Shown piece by piece: positions 32,861-45,033 of a DNA stretch of 64,000 nt (positions within the stretch are counted from its first letter, which is position 1; each line of letters begins with the position of its first letter). The position numbers and the translations under genes are program-made. Source of the stretch: Cryptomeria japonica (Eukaryota > Streptophyta > Pinopsida > Cupressales > Cupressaceae); assembly GCF_030272615.1 (NCBI RefSeq), contig NC_081413.1:161260849-161324848 (forward strand). Reading direction: 5' to 3'. The notes beneath the pieces are model-generated. The model saw nothing but the letters and a program-made list of their open reading frames with translations. It had not been told where the DNA came from and made no database searches.

Positions 32861-34883
32861 ATGACAAGTGGAGGAAGTTTAGATTGTTGAAAAGTGATAT
32901 TAGTATTATTATATTTCAAGAATAGAGAAGAACAACCACATATAAGGGATTAATACAATATTGTATAGGTATCTTTTACAAGGCCTACTAAAGGGCACTA
33001 TAATAAGAAAGTGAAGTTTTTATTAGGTCCCAAAGAGAGATCTTATATTGTGTAGCTTGAATTTGTTTAACAAGATCACGCTATGAATTCTCAATAGAAT
33101 AATGAGGAGGTGGTAGAAGAATAAGATTTGGTGAAAGGAAACAAAGATAGGAGGTACCTATTTGTTTTTCATGATGTTATGTGTGAGCTATCAAATCATA
33201 ATAAGTATCTACAAGCACATTAGAATTAATCAATTTATCTATTTGAATACAATAAATTAGAGGTTGTGGTGTGTTTATAGCACTATGATTGGTTATTATA
33301 GGTTGAGTATATGAGGCTGAATAATCTATTGCATGTACAAAGACTTGTGGAATAGAAGAAATATTTTTAACATTAATAGACTTATCCAGTATCCCCTTGG
33401 TTGGATAGATCAATTAAGAATAATATAATTAAAATTATTTTCTTATTGAGGTATTTGAGAATAAAGTGAAGGAATTAAAGAAGTAAATATAAATATATAT
33501 ATCCACAAGGATTTGAATTTGTGGTGAGAGTCTTTATTGACTTATAATTCATCTCTAGAAGAAAAATCATTAGTGGAAGAGAAGGTAGAGTAATGCTAAG
33601 ATCAATATCAATAATTTCATCCTCTTGCAATGAAGTATCCTCACAAACAAGAGAAAATTTATGAGATTGATCAAAGGAATAGAGTATTATAGGAAGAGAC
33701 AAGTCATCAGATCACATGCGTGCAATGGAACATATTGATTGTTTTGAGAAAATATAGAAAGTGATGTGATAAAAGAAGATAATAAATTTATTAAAAGATA
33801 GAATGTAACATATAGGAAAGGCATTTACAAGTTGGTCAAAGGCTATTGTATTTCTCCTTTAGGACTATAGAACAAGGTTCAAGGTAGTGGCTTGAATTTT
33901 TTTTGAGTAAAGAAAATTTTGTTTCCATATTTGAATAATTTTATTTTGTTTTGGGAAATTTTTAAAATATAAGTATTAGTTTCACCAAATATGCCAAGGA
34001 TGATTTTTTAAATTTAGCTAAAATATATTAACCAAATAATTTTCCCTACTTTTACTTTAGGATTGCACTACTTTACTATTATTTAATAGAATAAATATAT
34101 AATCCTAGAAATACTTTAAAAGAAAGAATTTATTTAAAACTAAAAAACTAAATTTTTTTTTTTTATTTATAACTAAAACGTAAAAGAAAGATGATAAAAT
34201 ACAATTTTATATGAAATAAATTAATAATTTTAAAAAATAGACTATAGAATAGAAAAGAGGATGAAAAGAAAAACCTAGAGGCAATAAAGGGAAGCCACTA
34301 GCCAAGATGCTAGTGCATCAATTGGATGTCCATGTGTTGTGCTACTTCCAATACGAAAAAAATGTAGATCACCCAAAAAGAATAAACAAATAACTTTGGT
34401 ATTCATTTACCCCATAAAAACCAAAAACCAAAAATATACTACAAATACTAGATAATTGAATTTAAAGATATAAACTAAATAACAACATATATATGATTCA
34501 AATGACTAATAAAATGAATCTCTAAATATGTCAAAACCTTTGTGCAATCAAGTGCTTTTAAAATACTTGCAAACATAGAGGAAAAAGACAAATGTTTGGG
34601 GTTTTTTAGGATTTTCCTTAGTCAAATCCTTGATTTGGTTTTTGTATCTCCATAACAAACAAAATAGATAGATAAAAAAATAGTGTGTGAATGCTCTTAT
34701 CCCAAGTGTGTTTAGGAATGGTTAGAGCTAAGAATGTGCAATAGTGTTTAACTAAAATGAAAGAGAGGGTATGTGATAATCCAAAAGTACTAAGGGGTAC
34801 AATAAAATGAAATACTTGTAATACTAAATTAAAAAATATCATTATATGGTATGGTTACTATAGCATTGTTTAAATTTTAACAT
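32861..34883. other. AT-rich host spacer without recognisable gene
   Basis: Right flank of element A. It has short minus-strand frames of 75-78 codons at 33177-33413 and 33475-33702 without domains, and A/T runs around 33890-34260. I see no gene, RNA or further boundary signal. Confidence 0.55.
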
Positions 34884-36336
34884 TGTACAATTAACACCAC
34901 TTTTTGTGCCCTTTCTTTAGTGTGTTTCCTCTTAGCTCTTATACAAGTCTATTTATGGCCTTTATATTGTAAAATAGATGCCATATGTTCGTATGGTGAT
35001 ATGAACCTCTATCTTGAGCTGAGTGCCCTTCATCCTCAATTTGTTCACCTTATTTTGGGTGGACAAGGGAATTTGCATCCTTGTCCCCCAAAACTAGGCC
35101 CAAATTTGAATATGTTGATGCCTACTTTCCGCTAGTTGCTTCCCAATCACAATGCCTCAATATGACTGTTGCAGGTTGAACTGATTTGAAAAATACCTTG
35201 AGAACCTATATAAGAGAATTATTTCATTCATATCCATCAGCCATCAGTCACAAGCATTCATATTACACTCATATTCATCAACAAACAAGGTGACATTTCA
35301 TCCCTCCATTTTCTCCAATCATTTTTTAGATCTAGGCATTATGGAGTAGTAAATTGCAAAAATATTCATGCAAGCATGTGCTTATGATTGACTCATTTAT
35401 TTCTTGTAAAGTCATGCCATGTTATTGCACCAATACTTGTGATCACATTTAAAGAGCATTGTATCATCAACCTTCATCAACTTCAACAAGCTTGAGGTAT
35501 CATATTCAACATTTTACTTCAGAACTTTCAATTTAATTTCAATTAAATTCAAGAGTTAATTTCAAACATGAGGTTTGACCTAGGAAAACCCCTATCCACA
35601 ACACCATTTTCCTCTTTTGCATGTGCAAGTGATAGGATCTAAAGTTACAATTGTAGAATCAAGAAGAGTATAGGTTACCCCACACACCTATGCTAGACAA
35701 TTTTTTGACAAAACTTTAGGAGATCACTTAGGACTATATCTTTATTTTGGAAAGAAACTTGTTACCCACATTCAACACCCCAAGAATAAGGTCACCCCAA
35801 GTACCCTTGTCCTACACTTTTAGGCCCAATTTCTAGATGCAGGTTCCTCTCAACTTCCTAATTCCAGACATGTACTTGTATCTACATATATCAAATATGA
35901 AATTGTTTGTGCATGCTCATTATTCTCAATTTCACACCTTTATCCCTAGATCTTGAATTCAATTTTAATTTTTCTATAGATCATTTTCTTAGTAATTAAT
36001 GAATCAATCATTAATTACTTAGGTCCCTTATTACTCTATTACATTAAGCTAAACTTAGGAGTGCTTTACTATTTTTAAGTTGAGCTATATTTATTTTATG
36101 TTGTATTATTGCATATAATGAGGACACTTGTCACAAGCTAATTTTATCCTCACCTAGGACCTTTCCATCTCATTTTCATAAATATTAATCATTCATTGTA
36201 ATCATTAATTCAAGTTTATGCATTAATACAATTCTCAAGTTGTTTTTCTAATCTATATTGCTTGATTTTTGTTTGTGATGTATTTTTCTCGTAGATGATT
36301 GCTGGGATTTGTAGGGTTCAATTATCAACTCCAACA
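34884..36336 (+). mobile_element. Probable solo LTR
   Basis: The 1453-bp segment begins TGTACAATT and ends CTCCAACA, with near-matching 5-bp flanks AACAT (34879-34883) and GACAT (36337-36341). It contains a TATA box (35207-35214) followed by a CA-rich, presumably transcribed stretch. It has no internal coding region and no primer site or polypurine tract at its borders. This fits the remnant left by LTR-LTR recombination. No second copy lies in the window to confirm it. Confidence 0.5.
35207..35214 (+). promoter_or_regulatory. TATA box of the solo LTR
   Basis: TATATAAG in the context 'gaacctatataagagaatt', followed about 30 bp later by ATTCATATCC-type sequence. It looks like a normal LTR promoter. 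Confidence 0.5.
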
Positions 36337-36341
36337 GACAT

Positions 36342-36793
36342 CATGCAAAAATACTATGCCCACCTTTGAGAGCATCTTATAAGAATAGAAATGCATCAAT
36401 GAATTCACATTTACATCACAAGGGCTTAATACATTGGACACTAGAATGGTAGATGTGATCACAAAGGCATCTTAGATGTCAGAAACCCTAATGGATTAAA
36501 TACCCAAGTATAGCACTCCAAAATGGAGTGTCCAACTCATGTGGTTTTTGTTTGTTATACAAAATTCTCTACTTCTCAATCCTAGCTCCATTTAATGATT
36601 CTAAAGTCAACCATATATTGTACCATTGTTCTCCACCTTCATGGATGCATATATCATCTAATGCCAAGACTCATAGGGAATCTAAATTACAAATTAATTC
36701 TAAATTCACTCTAGGCATCCAAGGACACTTTCAAATCTATTGTTATAGATAATAGATGAATATATGCATAGAATTACAAGGCAAATAAAACCT
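36342..36793. other. Spacer between solo LTR and LINE, nothing recognised
   Basis: About 450 bp of AT-rich sequence with one short plus frame (36528-36752) and no domain or repeat. Confidence 0.5.
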
Positions 36794-37589
36794 TAATAAT
36801 AGAAAATTTTTGTTTGTGCAACATTTAGATTATTGTATTAATAATTTTTGGAGGGGGTGAGATGGGCTCTGCTTATGGCAGATGGCCTTGGGTGGGAAAA
36901 AAAATTCAAATTTTTTCCCAGAGTAGGTACAAAGAATAGAGAAATCAGGGGTCTTAGATTGGGAGAACATATCATAGGGGCCCTATGTTGATAGAAAATG
37001 GAAGAGAGAAGGACATATATTGACCAACAAGTTACAAACCCACTGGCATCGTCCCAGACAACCAAGAAAAAAGAAGCAAGAACTTTTTGACATTTGTGAT
37101 GAATCCTTGCCCCAATATGAATGTGAACTAGAAAAAGATAGAGGGGTTTTAGAAAAATTGTTAACAGACTCAGAGGTTGACCTAAAATCTATGGGATCTA
37201 TCCAAGAAGATAGTGGAAGATGGATTCCATCATACGTATCCTAGCCAAATACTGTTATGATAAAAGGCTCGAGATTCCTATTAGGCCCAAACAACTTAAA
37301 ATTTCAACAAGAACACAAAACAACCATTAATCTAGAAGCTCACAATACATGGAGAGTAGTGATTAGGGTCTGTAGGAAGAAAGAGAAAAACAAGCACGAG
37401 AAGGGAAATGCAAACTGAGATGATATCGTGGCAAGGGTTACATTTTGAGACCACTTGATTATACCATAAGTATCGCATCTTCGGGGGAGAGCATTAATTG
37501 GTAAGTTTTGGAAATTTATACCCTCCTTTTCAGATTTACAAACATGGACAACAAAAAAATTTTAAGGGCTTAAAAATATTTTTTACATG

Positions 37590-38850
37590 GATAATGGGGT
37601 AGGGTTTTTCATTGCTATATTTCATTCATAATAAGAGAGAAATCTTGCTCATAGATTTAAGGGGTGGTTCTACAAAGGATATGGTCTTTTCGCTATTCCT
37701 TTGATCCCAAATTTTAAGGTGAATGAGGCTATCTATAAATATGCCTCATTTTGGATCTTCTTCTTTGCATTACCTTTAGAGTTTAGGGATTTGGATCTCA
37801 TTGAAATCTTGGAAAATAAGTTAGGAATCTTCATCCAGCAGGACCTTATTCCTTATGAGCTGACTCATCTCACAATTAGAGCATGCTTTCTTTTAGAAGT
37901 AGCAAAGCCATTTCCCATCACTCTATCTGTTATTTCTAAATTTGGCACATGGCAGAAAGAGATCTCTATTAAAAAACCAGTAGAAATGGATTTCCTTTCA
38001 GATTCCTCGAGCCATTTTAATTCTCAGTGTCAATAAGGTCAATGTGAGACAGTTATAGTTTGTGATGATAATTATTCAAACCCTCTAATGTGCTTGATGT
38101 CTGGTCATACATGTGAAGCCAATCAGAAAACAACCAAACTAGACACTCCAAGCCAGGAAAATAGGGATTCACAAATGACTTGCACTAGTAATACAAATTT
38201 TCATGCCCCCTGTTACAGGAAAATGATCTCCAAGAATTGTTACAGGAAAATGATCTCCAGGAAACCCATTTTACATCATTAGTAAGGAGAAATAAGGGAA
38301 TAACAAGCTTCCATATATTATTCAAATAAGGTCTACCCACATTGGATAACCCCCAAATTGACAAATTTCTCAGATCAATGTGGAATAATAAAATTAAAAA
38401 AGTCATATCAGATATGCAAATCCAAGAAAACAGGGGTTCACAAATGGTTTGTTGGAAAAATAACAATCCTAATGCCTCTCCTTTATGGGAATTTGCCCTA
38501 CTTGGAAATCAATACTCATTATTGGGAAAAAAAAAGAAGGAAATATCAAGCCACTGCCTAATATTACAAGGTGGTCTACACATTGTTACTAATCCTCAAA
38601 GCACACCTTTAATTCATCATTTTATCAGTTCAATATGGAACAATCAGGTCAAGGTGAAAGAATTTGTGAGTTCTCTATTGTATCCTGAGTACCCAAGCAT
38701 AACTAGGAAAATTCCTCTCCCTCTTGATGATCTTATGCTGAAGTTAATGTTTGACAAAAATACCATGAATATCTTGATGGCCCTCAAAAGAGAATCACCA
38801 ACCTACCATCTAATTGCTCACAAGGATAAATTAGGTTTACACCCAACCTA
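37590..38850 (+). pseudogene. LINE ORF1, DUF4283-like nucleic-acid-binding protein
   Basis: From 37590 the frames give 'GWFYKGYGLFAIPLIPNF', 'LPLEFRDLDLIEILENKLG' and 'LTIRACFLLEV', the layout of the DUF4283 domain of plant LINE ORF1 and related proteins. A stop at 38034 ends the first frame. The next frames (38088-38282 and 38342-38849) contain two related blocks (ENRDSQMTC / ENRGSQMVC, and 'MWNNKIKKVI' / 'IWNNQVKVKEF'), so this part is internally duplicated. The usual zinc knuckle after DUF4283 is not seen. The product would bind the LINE RNA. Confidence 0.72.
38146..38668 (+). repeat. Internal duplication in LINE ORF1, with a 27-bp perfect-type repeat
   Basis: Two diverged units of about 250-270 bp: 38146-38415 and 38416-38668. 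Inside the first, a 27-bp unit beginning TGTTACAGGAAAATGATC is doubled at 38211-38237 and 38238-38264. This keeps the frame (CYRKMISKN / CYRKMISRK). Confidence 0.65.
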
Positions 38851-39459
38851 GGAAAGATGGTGGAGGAAGTGTTGGAGTCAACTCTATCTCAACTGTTTGA
38901 TGAGATTGCAAAACAGATATTAAAGGAGGATAGTCAAGTTGTAAATGCAGAATAAATGTCACATATGGACAAAGAATTTCCAAATTCAAATAAAGATGGC
39001 TGCAAAGATAGAACATTTCATGATAATATATTTGGTAAGTTAACCTTAAAAGATCATTAGAATGATGAGAACACTAGATTGATTGAAGATAAATGAATGA
39101 TGTATCAAAGCTTTTCTCTATTAACCAATTGCCAAAATTCACAACCTTCATTTCACACCAATTCAATGGAGGTCGAGCTAGATAAGGGCCACCAAGATGT
39201 CAATTAGTAGTTAATAGATTCTTCCTTTGATTACTCCCAAACTCTTTCAATTATGCAGTCCCGTGCCCAAAATCAGAGTTTAAAGAAAAAATGGATGGGA
39301 AAGAAGTCTAATAAGACCAAAACAAAGGAAGAAATAAAGGCTCATATCCAAACCACTCTTGATGGTAAATTCTCTTCATCTAAAAGACCAAGGAGGGCAT
39401 GTTACTCTCCTCTAACAAGAGAAAGAGAGTCAAGAAAAAAATTGACTCAGCAAGGGCAG

Positions 39460-40080
39460 ATATAGTTATGCTATAAGAAACAAAATTCTCTCATGACACC
39501 TGTCTAGAGACAGTTTCCAAATAGACCAAATGGAAATCAGCTCATGTTCCAACAATAGGAGCCTCTAGAGTACTTGTTACTTTGTGGAACCCAAAAACAG
39601 TAATTGTAGAGACATTACATGAAGGAAATAATTGGCAGGTTATTAGCATTCAAAACTTTGATTTGTCCTTTAAGTTGATCAATGTTTATGGACCGACCCC
39701 CACTCATGAAAAAAAAGACTAGGGATATCTTAAAAAAGTTCATTCAACAATATGCAGACCATAATATAATCTTGGGAGGAGACTTTAATGCAATTACTTC
39801 TAGCCATGAGAAAAAAGGTGCAATCTAACCCCCCCAAAAAAACTATTCAAGATTTTGTATCCTACATCTTTGATAATGACTTGAAAGATGTAGTTCCTCT
39901 TAAGGGTCAGTTTACATGGACAAACAGAAGAAAAAATTTCTTACAAATTGCAGAATGATTGGACAGATTTCTCATATCCCAACAATGGCTTCTTCAAAAT
40001 GTTAAAATGGAATCTAATATATTGCCTCTTGTATGCTCATACCACTATGCCATTTCACTACAAGTTATGAATTGTCAGAA
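39460..40080 (+). pseudogene. LINE endonuclease domain (ORF2 N-terminus)
   Basis: An APE-type endonuclease is readable across several stops: 'ETKFSHDT' near 39477 holds the catalytic Glu, 'FKLINVYGP' is near 39670, 'IILGGDFNAITSS' near 39765, and 'GQFTWTNRR' near 39905. 'LDRFLIS' and 'SYHYAIS' (the SDH motif altered to SYH) are near 39960-40050. It would nick target DNA in the nucleus to prime copying. The SDH change and the stops make it inactive. Confidence 0.88.
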
Positions 40081-40518
40081 ACCTTATGTGCATCACCCCT
40101 CCTTCAAATTTGAAAAAATATGGTTCAAACATTCACATTTTCTTCCACTCCTGAGGCAATGGTGGGTAAGTTCCCCACATCAAAAGGGTACCAAAATGTT
40201 CCAACTAGACAGGAAAATGCAATATGTTAAGAGAAAAATAAAAGTGTGGAATGTGGAAGTTTTTAAAAACATTTTTGTTGAGAAAAGTTCAGTTGAAAAG
40301 AAGCTATTAGACATTGTCTCCCCGAAACAAGGTGGTTTTGTACCAAGAAAGGAAATAGTTGAAGGGGCACTAATAGAACATGAGGTCCTACACTCAGTCA
40401 ACACTTCACACTTGCCATCCTTTATTGCAAAATTGACATGATGAAAGCTTATGATAAGGTGAAATGGAGCTTTCTACTTAAAGTCTTGCATAAGTTTGGG
40501 TTCTTTGAAAAATGATGT
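40081..40518 (+). pseudogene. LINE reverse transcriptase, first part
   Basis: After the endonuclease, 'HPSFKFEKIWF' and a linker lead to 'QGGFVPRKEIVEGALIEHEV' (40327-40385), the RT domain entry. 'KIDMMKAYDKVKWSFL' (about 40433-40480) holds the first catalytic Asp. The distance between linker and RT entry is too short, so roughly 100-150 codons appear to be deleted near 40318. A frameshift lies near 40425. The sequence breaks off at 40518 into an inserted LTR. Confidence 0.85.
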
Positions 40519-41052
40519 TGTAGTGTCGTAAATTGTACACCCTTGCTAGGGTGGTACAATTTCACACTTAGGTTAGCACCCGCCTTAGTGTGTCTTGCAT
40601 CTTGCATTTCTAATTTCCCTTTAAGAATTTAATTAAATCTAAAGTCATATTTCACCACTTCACACATTATAAAATTGGGCCCCTTTTTATTTTATTCCTT
40701 CAATAAATCATTTAATCATAAACCCTAATTATGTCCTATTTTGACCTTTAAGGCCCGATTTCGCATATCAAAACACCTCAAAATCAGATGTAACTTTGGG
40801 ATTCTCTCTAATATCATCATATCTAACGATCCTGAAAATTTGGTGAAAAGTTGGTCGAACCGTGGTGGGAGTACACATGGTCCTCAACTTTTTTCCCAAA
40901 ATTTTGGGAGCACAATTCTATGATATTATAATGCTTAACCCCAAAATATTGGCCAGAAATTCAATTCCTAGGTTGGCCTAAAGATGAAATTAAGGCAAAA
41001 TTAAGATCTAGGGTTTCATACATAAGAGTTCTCTTTCTTCATTTGAAGGGAC

Positions 41053-41061
41053 CTTTATAAG
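41053..41061 (+). promoter_or_regulatory. TATA-like box in the LTR within the LINE
   Basis: CTTTATAAG in 'gggacctttataagaatc'. Position and context suit an LTR promoter. Confidence 0.4.
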
Positions 41062-41689
41062 AATCTAAGAGCAGGTTTTTGGAGCACAAGGAGCCTTCTA
41101 TGTAGTGAAAGAGAAGCCTATGTGGAGTCTTCAACAATATTTAAAAACATTCAACAAAATTTAATCAAGAATTCATCATCAATTAGGAGCCTTGAAGATA
41201 TTGAAGAGTAATAGGAGATCTAGTGGCAATATCTCTCCCTTGGGGATTGGTATGATTTCATGTTATTTTCATGTCTTTGTATGAGCTTCTTTACATCAAT
41301 TTGAATATTTACATTCATACTTTAGATCATTTAGTATATTTGGTTTGAAGCATTGTCATTTACATTCACATTTACATTTAGGGTTTACTCTTATGTGTAG
41401 GGTAGCTCTAGTTTCTTTCATTTTAGGATCTTGCATACACACAAGGTTCTAGCAAACACATTTTTAGTACATTATCGGCTATTTGTGAAGGTGGAAATCA
41501 CTAAACAAGGTTTGACTAAGGTAAAAGCCTATATAGTCACCCAAAACCCTATTTTCAATTATAGGTATAGGTACAGGATCTGATCGTCGCTGCAATTTTC
41601 AGGTTCGGTAGAGCACACAGACACAGTCTTGAAGATCAAATTTGAGAAAAAATCATCGGGATAGGGGTGTGGTGCCCTAGTCCTATGAC

Positions 41690-41803
41690 CTTGTCCTCCT
41701 CGAGCATCCTGGTCCTCCCTAGGTGCCCTGGTCCTCCCTGAGCACCCTGGTTCTCTCTGGGTGCCCTGGTCCTCTCTGGGTGCCTTGGTCCTTTCTAGGC
41801 GCC
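41690..41803 (+). repeat. 19-bp minisatellite in the solo LTR
   Basis: Six imperfect copies of a 19-bp unit like CTGGTCCTCTCTGGGTGCC begin at 41690, 41709, 41728, 41747, 41766 and 41785, with a partial copy to 41812. The GC-rich stretch stands out from its AT-rich surroundings and produces an artificial minus-strand frame. Confidence 0.88.
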
Positions 41804-42274
41804 CTGGTCCTACGCCTTGGTCCACCTAGTTTCAGGTAAAATTTGGCAAGGTGGAAGCTCAGAACATCAAAATTGCATCCTCCCAATTGCAGATTTCTGT
41901 CAGATCATGAGGGATAGTGGCATAGCACTCTAGTCCTGGTCATTTTGGCTCAGTTTACAACATCAGGTACACATCCAAAATCCTCCCCCTTTCATGCTTT
42001 CAGTATCTCAGTTTCAGATCTGCAAGTTTGTTCAATTTCAAGTTCATTTGTGCTTCATTCTCTATCTCCTAATCTAGTTGATCATTCAAACCCTAGTTTT
42101 TCTCATCATTTGCAACAAGAGGAATAGAAAACCTAAGAGGTAATCCTTGGCTCTCTCTTTCTCATAAGAAGTAGCCAAAGTGATCTATCTCCCTAGGCTC
42201 TTTCGTATTCCCAATGTGTTGGCTAAAGTGGGATTAGGTCCTAGTCACCTGGTCTTGCTTTTCCCGCCTCCACA

Positions 42275-43070
42275 GGTGCAAATGGATAAAAGAATGCATC
42301 TCAGAAGATCACTTTTCAGTCATTATAAATGGAACCCTAGTAGGCTTTTTGGCAGCTACCCAAGGAGTAAGGAAAGGGGATCCTCTATCTCCTTTCTTGT
42401 TCATGATTATGGCAGAAGCCTTCAGTAGATTGATCAAATCCAATCATAGGGGTCTTTGGCAAGGGATACACTTACCAAACACATCCATATCTGTTACACA
42501 CTCTCTCTTTGCTGATGATACATTGTTATATGCCAAATCTTAAGCTCGAGAAGCAAGTCAAATGAAGAAGGCTCTGGAGTTCTACACATCAATATCAGGT
42601 CAGCAGATCAATACTCAAAAATTCACAATCTATATTTTTAATACCAAGGCTCCTATAAGGAAAAATATCATTAAAATTGTTGGCTTTAAGGAAAATGACT
42701 TACCAAGTATATACTTGGGTAAACCTCTATTCATGGGAGCTAATCAGATCTCCTATTAGAAAACTATGACTAAAAGGATTAAGCATAGTATATCATCATG
42801 GAAGGCTCAGTGGTTGTCTCTTGGAAGTTGGATTCTACTTATTAAATCTATTTTAACTGTCATTCCTAACTACTACATTTCAGCTCTTAAAGCTCTGAAG
42901 CCTGTGATTCTACAAATTGAAAATATCATTAGAACCTTTATTTGGAAAGGGAATTTATCAAAAGACAAAAAGATCCCATTAATCTCATTAAACAATATGG
43001 CAATTGAAAAAAAATCAAGAGGGGTAGGGCTGCATGATTTAGTTAAGCAAAACAAATCCTTTGGATGATA
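42275..43070 (+). pseudogene. LINE reverse transcriptase, second part
   Basis: RT resumes with 'WIKECISEDHFSVIINGTLV', then 'GVRKGDPLSPFLFMIMAEAF' near 42367-42425 and the catalytic 'FADDTLLYAKS' near 42511-42540. The thumb region ('LEFYTSISGQQINTQK') and 'IYLGKPLFMG' follow. 'RIKHSISSWKAQWLSLGSW' and 'GGVGLHDL'-type residues lead to the C-terminal part. Stops lie at 42541 and 42760. The YADD-type catalytic box is intact. Confidence 0.92.
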
Positions 43071-44690
43071 GCTAGTATGGAGAATGTACACAAACTCAAA
43101 ATCAAAGTGGTGCCAAATCATGCAAGCCAAATACTGAGATTCATGCAATCCTCTTAGAATCTTTTCCATATCAAATCCTCTGAATGGCTTAGCAATGTGG
43201 AACTTTATGATATCCTCCAGAGATCTAGTGATAAAGTATATATCTTGGCAAGTCCATAATAGAGAGTCAGTTAATTTTTGGTTTGATTCATGAAATGGTT
43301 ACCCCCCTCTAGCTCAGAACAACCAATTGCAATAGGTGATACCGATTTTCATCAGAAAATGGGGACATAATCTAGTAAACTATGTAAGTGGAGCTAATCT
43401 CTATTCAGGGAAAGTCATTTGGAAGGACATCAATGATGTTGAAATTGAAGTAGAGCCAAAAAAGATACTTTAGTTAGTATTTACACAAAGGATAGTTTAT
43501 TTGACAAATAAGGAGGACAAAGTCATATGGGCCCCAACTGCAAATGGAAATTATACAGTCCAAAATGGTTATTCAGCACTCCAGCACATGATAAACCAAC
43601 AACAAATCCACAGAGCTTTTTCCTGTTATTGGAATAATGTAATCATGTCGAAAGAAGGGTGTTTCTCTTGGTTGGCATAAAAGAGAAGAATCCTTACTAG
43701 TGACAAGCTTGCCAATATTTAAATAGAACAATAGTTTAAATGTGTACTATGTGAACAGGAATTTAAAAATGCAGATCATTTATTTATCCAATGTCCATTT
43801 GCACACCAGTGTTGGTGTTTTGTTATGCTAAAACTAGAGCTATCTATTCCCTTACCAAACACAATTTGGGAGCTCTTTCAGACTTGGCCCATTCTCTCCA
43901 AATCTTCTTTTTTCTTGTGTATATGGGCAGTCATTCCAGCTACACTCATATGGTCAATATGGTGGGAATGAAACAAGATAATTTTCAGACAACACACCTC
44001 ACCCATAGAGAAAGTGTTTAGTGAAATAAAAAATTCAACCACTGAGCTAGTAAACACCTATGTGCAGAAATATTAGAAGAGTAGTGCATTGTTCACTTCA
44101 TGGGATGGTGAGCTAGTAAAAAAATGGAAGGGTATATGTCTTCCAGCTAATGGTAACTAGTCTTCAATAGGGGAATCAAGGAATGCTAGAGCACATACAG
44201 TTTGGCAACCCCCTCAACTTGATTTTACAAAGCTCAAGTTTGATGGAGCTTCAAGGGGTAATCCAGGTGATTCAGGGGAAAGTGTGTGTGTTAGAAATCA
44301 TTTAGGGGAGTCATTAGCTTTCAAATATTCTTCACTACTCCAAGGAACAAATAATCTTATAGAAGCCCAAGCTCTTCTATATGGACTATCGCTAGCAAAA
44401 AAAAAGAGGATTCACAAAATATATATTGAAGGTGATTCCACTCTAATCACCAATGCATGCAAATCCAAAAAGTCCTCTAACTAGCATATTAGCTATGTTC
44501 TTAACCAAATATGGGATATACTAAACTCTTTTGAAACATATGCCATATCACATACATTTAGAGAGGGCAACAAATTGGTGAATGGGCTGGAAAATACGGG
44601 GTGTGATCGTGTGGAAGTCAAATCACTTAACGGGAGCATTGATGTCAATTTATTCCCTCACCTTTAGAAAATCCTAAATGATGATAAGGG
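43071..44690 (+). pseudogene. LINE C-terminal region with RNase H
   Basis: A zinc-binding RT-associated region is recognisable near 43645-43800 ('CFSWLA', 'CVLCEQEFKNADHLFIQCPF'). RNase H is read from about 44218 ('LDFTKLKFDGASRGNPGDSG') through 'NLIEAQALLYGLSLAKKKRI' and 'IEGDSTLITNACK' to 'FREGNKLVNGLENTGCD' near 44560. Many stops are present. The acidic residues of RNase H (Asp, Glu, Asp) are still readable. This is the domain order of plant L1 elements that carry a C-terminal RNase H. Confidence 0.85.
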
Positions 44691-44751
44691 AAATTAAATA
44701 ATCATGACAAGGTGATATGAATAATAACCTTTGATTTGAAGCTTAGGTTCG

Positions 44752-45033
44752 TATCAGTTATTGTAAAGCTTAATTATTACCCACCCATGAACGCTCCTTT
44801 CACAGCTACGACCACTCATGTAGACTGAAGGCCGAATGCTCCACCGTTTTTACATGCATTAATTTGTAGACATGTGGTGATTTATTCACAAATATCAGTT
44901 ATCGTAAAGGCTAATCATTACCCACCTACGAGCGTTCCTTTCATAGCTACGACTGCTCGTGTAGACTGAAGGTCGAATGCTCCACCACTTTCATATGTAG
45001 AAATTTGTAGACATGTGACAGGTTCTTCACACA
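44752..45033 (+). repeat. Two-copy 141-bp tandem repeat in the 3' part of the LINE
   Basis: Units 44752-44892 and 44893-45033 share 'tatcagttat', 'gtagactgaagg' and 'cgaatgctccacc' at the same spacing, with about 80 percent identity by eye. They are GC-richer than the surroundings. Confidence 0.85.

Larger units (their letters stand above)
40519..42274 (+). mobile_element. Solo LTR inserted in the LINE RT
   Basis: The 1756-bp segment starts TGTAGTGTCGTAAATTGTAC and ends CCGCCTCCACA. Flanks GATGT (40514-40518) and GGTGC (42275-42279) are each one step from GATGC, which would also restore the RT frame (aaa tga tgc aaa tgg). A TATA-like box sits at 41053-41061 and a 19-bp minisatellite at 41690-41803. 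There is no coding region, and RT continues immediately after it. Confidence 0.75.

Noticed and set aside
33177-33702. Two minus-strand frames of 75-78 codons as a small gene
   Set aside because: They lack domains, splice context and coding-type composition, and lie in AT-rich spacer.
36838-37244. Separate gene at the left edge of the LINE
   Set aside because: It lies inside the 16-bp target duplication of the LINE and is better explained as its leader and decayed ORF1 start.
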